Shown here in pieces: positions 60,242-64,000 of a stretch of 64,000 nt of DNA; positions within the stretch are counted from its first letter, which is position 1, and each line of letters begins with the position of its first letter. The stretch is from an uncultured Eubacteriales bacterium. Its GTDB lineage: Bacteria; Bacillota; Clostridia; Peptostreptococcales; Anaerovoracaceae. Below the pieces are notes generated by a model. That model was given only the letters and a program-made list of their open reading frames with translations, had not been told where the DNA came from and did no database searches. Both the position numbers and the translations under genes were made by a program. Where the stretch lies: assembly GCA_902786815.1 (NCBI GenBank), contig CADADV010000004.1:1-64000 (forward strand). Reading direction: 5' to 3'.

Positions 60242-61408
60242 CTATATGAATGACTGATCGAAATTGATAACGATCTCGTACTGGCTGCCTTCTCTTTTGA
60301 CGGCGTCCTCCAGCTGCTTGCGGATCTCTTCTCTTGATACCTTCATCCCCGGTGTGAGCACCAAATCAAATATGATGTTTGTATGGGTCGTTCCCGGCAC
60401 AACACGCAGATCATGATAACTCTCAACGCCGTCGATGTCCATGATGGTCTGCGCGACCACTTCCTGCATTCTGATTCTCACAGGATCGTCAAGCACGATC
60501 GGGTCCATATGACATGCTGCGTTGATGTTCATTTTCTCGTCCAGTTCCCGCTCGATCCGATCGATCACATCGTGTATCTCCAGAATATCACCGCGCGAAT
60601 CCACTTCCGCATGGAAAGACGCGAAAGTCCTTCCCGGTCCGTAGTTGTAGATGACCAGATCATGTACGCCGATGACCTCAGGATGTGACATGATGATATT
60701 GTGCATCTCGTCAACGACTTCCCTGTCCGGCGGCTCCCCGAGCAGCGGATTGATGGTCTCTCGGATCAGACTGACGCCGGAATACAGGATGAACAGGGAA
60801 ACGATGCATCCCATGTACCCGTCCAGATCATAACCTGTGAAGTGATGCACCAGCATGCCGATCACAATGATAATGCTGGTGATCACATCGTTCCGATTAT
60901 CTGTTCCTGCCGCAATGACCGGCAGGGAATTGATATGTCTTCCGGTCGCAATGGTGAACAGCGCCTGAGACCCCTTCAGCAGGATCGCAAACACCATAAA
61001 ACCCACCATGAGCCACGAAAAGTCCGTAGGCTGAGGGTGGATGCATTTGTCGACAGAGTTCTTCAGAAGCTCGAATCCGACGATCAGAACGATCGCTGAG
61101 ACCACAAGACTGCATAGGTATTCCACCCGGGCGTGCCCATAGGGGTGATTTTTGTCGGCAGGCTTTCTGGCGATCCGCGCGCCAATCAGCGTGATCAGCG
61201 CAGCAACTGAATCCGCCATATCGTGAGCACCGTCAGCGACCACTGCAATCGAATGGATCCCCAGGCCCAAAATGATCTTCACAACACAAAGAACACTGTT
61301 CACAACAATGCCCAGCGTTCCCGTCAGCTTCGTATACCGACCCCTTACCTCCGGATCCTTGTAATTCTCATAGTCCTTAACGAACTTCCTCCACAAAAAC
61401 TCTTTCAT
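60242..61408 (-). CDS. Cation diffusion facilitator (CDF) family transporter
   Basis: A 388-residue exporter of divalent cations (Zn, Mn, Fe or Co class). Six transmembrane segments; the metal-binding motifs VADGAHDMADSVAALI (HxxxD) and HPYGHARVEYL are clear; the C-terminal cytoplasmic domain is extended by about 100 residues relative to short CDFs (two ferredoxin-like modules, ISFHAEVDSRGD and THTNIIFDLV). Substrate cannot be told. Its ATG at 61408 lies 8 bases past a TATAAT box on the minus strand, with GGGGGCG between. Confidence 0.9.
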   Translation of the reverse strand: MKEFLWRKFVKDYENYKDPEVRGRYTKLTGTLGIVVNSVLCVVKIILGLGIHSIAVVADGAHDMADSVAALITLIGARIARKPADKNHPYGHARVEYLCSLVVSAIVLIVGFELLKNSVDKCIHPQPTDFSWLMVGFMVFAILLKGSQALFTIATGRHINSLPVIAAGTDNRNDVITSIIIVIGMLVHHFTGYDLDGYMGCIVSLFILYSGVSLIRETINPLLGEPPDREVVDEMHNIIMSHPEVIGVHDLVIYNYGPGRTFASFHAEVDSRGDILEIHDVIDRIERELDEKMNINAACHMDPIVLDDPVRIRMQEVVAQTIMDIDGVESYHDLRVVPGTTHTNIIFDLVLTPGMKVSREEIRKQLEDAVKREGSQYEIVINFDQSFI

Positions 61409-61556
61409 ACGCCCCCATTATACCCCATCCCCGACCAAGTTGCATTCATTAAAGTCGCATTCATCATATAAAAAGACCGATAGGCAGTGAACGAGGCGAC
61501 TTCCGCAGGAGCATTTACAGCCAAAGGTGATACAGTAGCGTTCAAGTACTAAAAAA
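61409..61556. other. Intergenic region with a truncated copy of the structured element
   Basis: The stretch holds the CDF promoter region and, at 61472-61513, a sequence nearly identical to the left arm of the full element at 61,554-61,596 (three substitutions in about 42 bases: A/G, A/G and G/A). The matching right arm is missing, so it cannot fold the same way. No gene is visible here. Confidence 0.6.
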
Positions 61557-61749
61557 GACCGATAGGCAGTGAGCGAGGCGGCTTCCGCAAGAGCTGCTAC
61601 GATCACAGGCAAAATGAACATAGAGAATAGTAAAATCCCGGACATGTTTGAGAGCGTTAGCTCGAGTTTGTCCGGGATTCTATTCTCTGTAAATGAGCCG
61701 TAGTGATCGTCAGCGATGAGGACTTAGCCTCGCTTACTTCCTATCGGCC
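61557..61749 (-). ncRNA. Long structured RNA element, copy B
   Basis: A 193-base imperfect palindrome 18 bases past the stop codon of the NfnB-like gene. Stems: CCGATAGG/CCTATCGG with AGTGAGCGAGGC/GCCTCGCTTACT (one G-T pair), ACGATCAC/GTGATCGT, AGAGAATAG/CTATTCTCT, ATCCCGGACA/TGTCCGGGAT and an apical AGC-GTTA-GCT. It aligns with copy A with compensatory changes in the stems and conserved unpaired blocks. On the minus strand the base is followed by TCTTTTTT, so it could also act as a terminator in that direction. Confidence 0.75.
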
Positions 61750-61767
61750 TTTTATTGCTTTTGCATG

Positions 61768-63156
61768 CTACTTGCTCAGGTACTCATCCATGGACGCCGC
61801 GGCAACTTTGCCCGCACCCATCGCCTTGATAACAGTAGCTGCACCTGTTACAGCGTCGCCGCCTGCGAAGATGCCGTCACGGTTTGTAGCAGCCGCATCA
61901 TCCGTTCCGATGCCGCCTCTCTTGTTGGCTTCCAGCTGATCCGTTGTGTCGAGGATCAGTGTGTTCAGCTTAGTTCCGATGGACATGATGACCATGTCGA
62001 CAGGAACTTCGAAGTTGGAGCCTTCGATCGGAATCGGTCTTCTTCTTCCGGAAGCATCCGGTTCGCCCAGTTCCATCTGAACGCATTCGATGGCCTTTAC
62101 ATTACCGTCCTCGTCTCCAAGGATCTGAACAGGATTGTGCAGCAATTTGAAGATGCATCCTTCCTCAATCGCGTGGTGAACTTCTTCTGCTCTTGCAGGC
62201 AGTTCTTCCATGCTTCTTCTGTAGATGACATATACTTCGCTTGCACCCATTCTCTTAGCACATCTGGCAGCGTCCATTGCAACGTTTCCGCCGCCGACAA
62301 CTGCGATTCTGTCACCGTGCATGATCGGAGTATCGTATTCAGGCAGGTATGCCTTCATCAGGTTGATTCTTGTCAGATACTCGTTCGCTGAGCAAACGCC
62401 GATCAGGTTCTCGCCCGGGATGTTCATGAAGGAAGGAAGTCCTGCACCGGTTCCGATGAATACGGATTCGAATCCTTCTTCTTTCATGAGTTCATCGACT
62501 GTGATCGCTCTGCCGACAACTGCGTCTGTGACGAACTTGACGCCTTTGGCTTCCAGTTTGGATACTTCTGCAGCTACGATTTCCTTCGGAAGTCTGAACT
62601 GCGGGATTCCGTAAACCAGTACGCCTCCTGTCTTATGCAGTGCTTCGAATACTGTAACTTCATAGCCTTTGTTGACCAGATCTCCGGCACAGGCCAGCCC
62701 TGCCGGACCGGCTCCGATGATTGCAACCTTGTGGCCGTTGGACTCTACAGGAGGAATCTCCTCGTCACCGTAGTGTGCCGCATGCCAGTCAGCAGCAAAT
62801 CTTTCAAGTCTTCCGATGGCAACAGGCTCACCCTTTGCACAGCGTGTGCAGACACCCTGGCACTGGTTCTCCTGCGGGCAGACTCTTCCGCAGATAGCAG
62901 GAAGTGAACTGTCTTCGGAAATGATCTGATATGCTTCTTCGAACTCGCCGATTGCGATCTGTGCGATGAAGTCAGGAATCTTGATATTTACAGGGCATCC
63001 TGAAACGCAAGGCTTTTTGCGGCACTTGAGGCATCTCATGGCCTCTCTGATCGCCATTTCTTCAGTATAGCCTTCTGCGACCTCCAGGAAGTTTTTGTTT
63101 CTAACGTCTGGTGCCTGTTCAGGCATCGGGTTCTGTTCTTTTACGAGATTAATCAT
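61768..63156 (-). CDS. NADPH-dependent glutamate synthase-like / NfnB-type flavoprotein
   Basis: A 462-residue FAD protein of the GltD family. The N-terminal domain has two cysteine clusters for Fe-S binding (CLKCRKKPCVSGCPVNIKIP and CGRVCPQENQCQGVC); the FAD-binding GAGPAGLACAGDL and NAD(P) motif VVGGGNVAMDAARCA follow, ending with IFAGGDAVTGAATVIKAMGAGK. It overlaps the preceding ferredoxin-NADP reductase-like gene by 8 bases, the arrangement of NfnAB (electron-bifurcating transhydrogenase) or SudBA. The start is the ATG at 63156 behind AGGAGGTG; a GTG four codons upstream sits inside that site. Confidence 0.88.
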   Translation of the reverse strand: MINLVKEQNPMPEQAPDVRNKNFLEVAEGYTEEMAIREAMRCLKCRKKPCVSGCPVNIKIPDFIAQIAIGEFEEAYQIISEDSSLPAICGRVCPQENQCQGVCTRCAKGEPVAIGRLERFAADWHAAHYGDEEIPPVESNGHKVAIIGAGPAGLACAGDLVNKGYEVTVFEALHKTGGVLVYGIPQFRLPKEIVAAEVSKLEAKGVKFVTDAVVGRAITVDELMKEEGFESVFIGTGAGLPSFMNIPGENLIGVCSANEYLTRINLMKAYLPEYDTPIMHGDRIAVVGGGNVAMDAARCAKRMGASEVYVIYRRSMEELPARAEEVHHAIEEGCIFKLLHNPVQILGDEDGNVKAIECVQMELGEPDASGRRRPIPIEGSNFEVPVDMVIMSIGTKLNTLILDTTDQLEANKRGGIGTDDAAATNRDGIFAGGDAVTGAATVIKAMGAGKVAAASMDEYLSK

Positions 63157-63997
63157 GGTAACGAACACCTCCTGTCAATCTGCATACATGTGCTCTGTCC
63201 TCAGCTTCCTGATCCTTGTAGTAGTTGGATCTCTTGATGAGGTCGTCCCAGTCTACCAGTGATCCGTCAAATTCAGGACCGTCAACACATACGAACTTGT
63301 CTTCTCCGCCGATCTTGCATCTGCAGCCGCCGCACATTCCTGTGCCGTCGATCATATATGCTGTCAGGGATGCGATCGAGTGGATGCCGTAGTCAGCTGC
63401 CATCTTGCAGGTGAACTTCATCATCATCGGAGGTCCTACTGCAACGATTTCATCATATTCTTTGCCGGATTCGATGAGCTCCTTCAGCTTATCTGTAGTG
63501 AATCCCTTTTCGCCGTATGTACCGTCGTCTGTCATCATGTAGAGGTTGTCGACGCCGGCTCTGAATTCATCTTCCAGGATTACGAGGTCTTTGCTCTTGT
63601 ATCCGCAGATCATGTCAACTTCCACACCGTGATCGTGCATGCCGCATGCGAGCGGATATGCCAGGGCGTTTCCAGTACCGCCGCCTACGACGCAGACCTT
63701 CTTGAGGCCGTCCATGTTGGTCGGCTTGCCGAGTGGTCCGACAACGTCCAGAAGGTATTCACCCTCCTGAAGCTGTGACATGAGCATTGTTGTTCTGCCT
63801 ACTGCCGCGAAAATCAGGTCGATCGTTCCGGCTTCGGAATCGTGTCCCGCCATGGTGAGCGGAATTCTTTCACCGTATTCATCGGTGATCAGGATAACGA
63901 ACTGTCCCGGTTTTGCCTTGCGAGCTACGAGAGGAGCTTCAATTACAAGCCAGAACATGTTATCGTTCAACTGTCTTCTTTTTACTACTTTAAACAT
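63149..63997 (-). CDS. NfnA/SudB-type FAD- and 2Fe-2S-binding reductase subunit
   Basis: A 282-residue protein of the ferredoxin-NADP reductase/dihydroorotate dehydrogenase electron-transfer type. It has the FAD-binding region, an NAD(P)-binding VCVVGGGTGNALAYPLA and a C-terminal Cys motif CGGCRCKIGGEDKFVC for a 2Fe-2S cluster. It forms a pair with the downstream NfnB-like gene (8-base overlap). In anaerobes such pairs couple NADH, NADPH and ferredoxin. Its start lies 3 bases from the window edge and its promoter is outside. Confidence 0.88.
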   Translation of the reverse strand: MFKVVKRRQLNDNMFWLVIEAPLVARKAKPGQFVILITDEYGERIPLTMAGHDSEAGTIDLIFAAVGRTTMLMSQLQEGEYLLDVVGPLGKPTNMDGLKKVCVVGGGTGNALAYPLACGMHDHGVEVDMICGYKSKDLVILEDEFRAGVDNLYMMTDDGTYGEKGFTTDKLKELIESGKEYDEIVAVGPPMMMKFTCKMAADYGIHSIASLTAYMIDGTGMCGGCRCKIGGEDKFVCVDGPEFDGSLVDWDDLIKRSNYYKDQEAEDRAHVCRLTGGVRYHD

Positions 63998-64000
63998 TGA

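Noticed and set aside
61409-61767. A 75-codon minus-strand frame across the structured element (61,418-61,645)
   Set aside because: It runs through a conserved hairpin and its predicted sequence has no ribosome binding site or family match; the RNA structure explains the region better.
1-64000. CRISPR arrays, prophage, insertion sequences, tRNA or rRNA genes
   Set aside because: No regularly spaced repeats, transposase or integrase frames, cloverleaf genes or rRNA segments were seen; the only tRNA-like structure is tmRNA.

Overview
This window looks like core chromosome of an anaerobic, low- to mid-GC Firmicute of class Clostridia, perhaps near Mogibacterium/Anaerovoracaceae; the family is an inference. 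The evidence is the gene content: oxygen-independent HemW, FeoAB with a Cys-rich partner protein, an NfnAB-type flavin/Fe-S pair, class II aldolase, a Y-family polymerase with a YolD-like partner, and SOS boxes of the GAAC-N4-GTTC type. AGGAGG-type ribosome binding sites are strong, and a tmRNA encodes a tag ending ALAA. No rRNA, tRNA, CRISPR array, prophage or insertion sequence was found.

Layout. 1-5,100: the 5' end of a class III aminotransferase gene, then deoD - DtxR-family regulator - lepA - hemW and rpsT (all on the minus strand). 5,100-12,900: an MtaD-type deaminase, a ComEA-like protein, a B12-binding radical SAM protein with its TIGR03936 partner, an HD-domain protein, obg, rpmA and rplU. 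13,000-21,100: recA with an SOS promoter, cinA, pgsA, rimO, ftsK and uppP. 21,200-24,350: a TPP-riboswitch operon for uptake of a thiamine precursor. 24,377-27,700: a large secreted multidomain surface protein. 27,800-30,550: the feo iron operon behind three DtxR-like operators. 30,550-40,020: cls and a seven-gene aromatic amino acid operon (pheA-aroF-tyrA-aroB-aroA-aroC-[aroQ/aroE/aroK fusion]), preceded by a Phe/Tyr-rich leader peptide and a terminator. 40,000-43,900: a CPBP protease, ssrA (tmRNA), a coiled-coil protein, smpB, lepB and an RluA-type synthase. 43,890-45,100 (plus strand): a small membrane protein and fba. 45,341-53,242: pncB and the SOS operon dinB-yolD-uvrB-uvrA. 53,360-59,281: thrH, a D-Ala-D-Ala carboxypeptidase, a saccharopine dehydrogenase-family enzyme, and a divergent AraC regulator plus sstT. 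59,353-64,000: a PHP protein, a CDF transporter and the nfnB/nfnA pair.

How the parts work together. The aro cluster carries every step from DAHP synthase to prephenate dehydratase and dehydrogenase except 3-dehydroquinate dehydratase. Its leader suggests ribosome-mediated attenuation that senses charged tRNA-Phe and tRNA-Tyr. SOS control links recA with one transcription unit for translesion synthesis and excision repair. Iron uptake (feoA-feoB-Cys-rich protein) is under clustered DtxR-type operators, and a DtxR-family regulator lies in the same window.

Most unusual observations: (1) the Phe/Tyr leader-peptide attenuator; (2) two copies of a long imperfect hairpin (45,154-45,334 and 61,557-61,749) with compensatory stem changes and conserved unpaired blocks, probably a structured RNA family lying 3' of genes, plus a truncated third copy; (3) a chorismate mutase/shikimate dehydrogenase/shikimate kinase trifunctional fusion; (4) dinB read from a promoter whose predicted start is the A of the start codon; (5) an L21 with a HeH/SAP-like tail beside an L27 that lacks the usual Firmicute cleavable N-terminus, with no prp gene between them.
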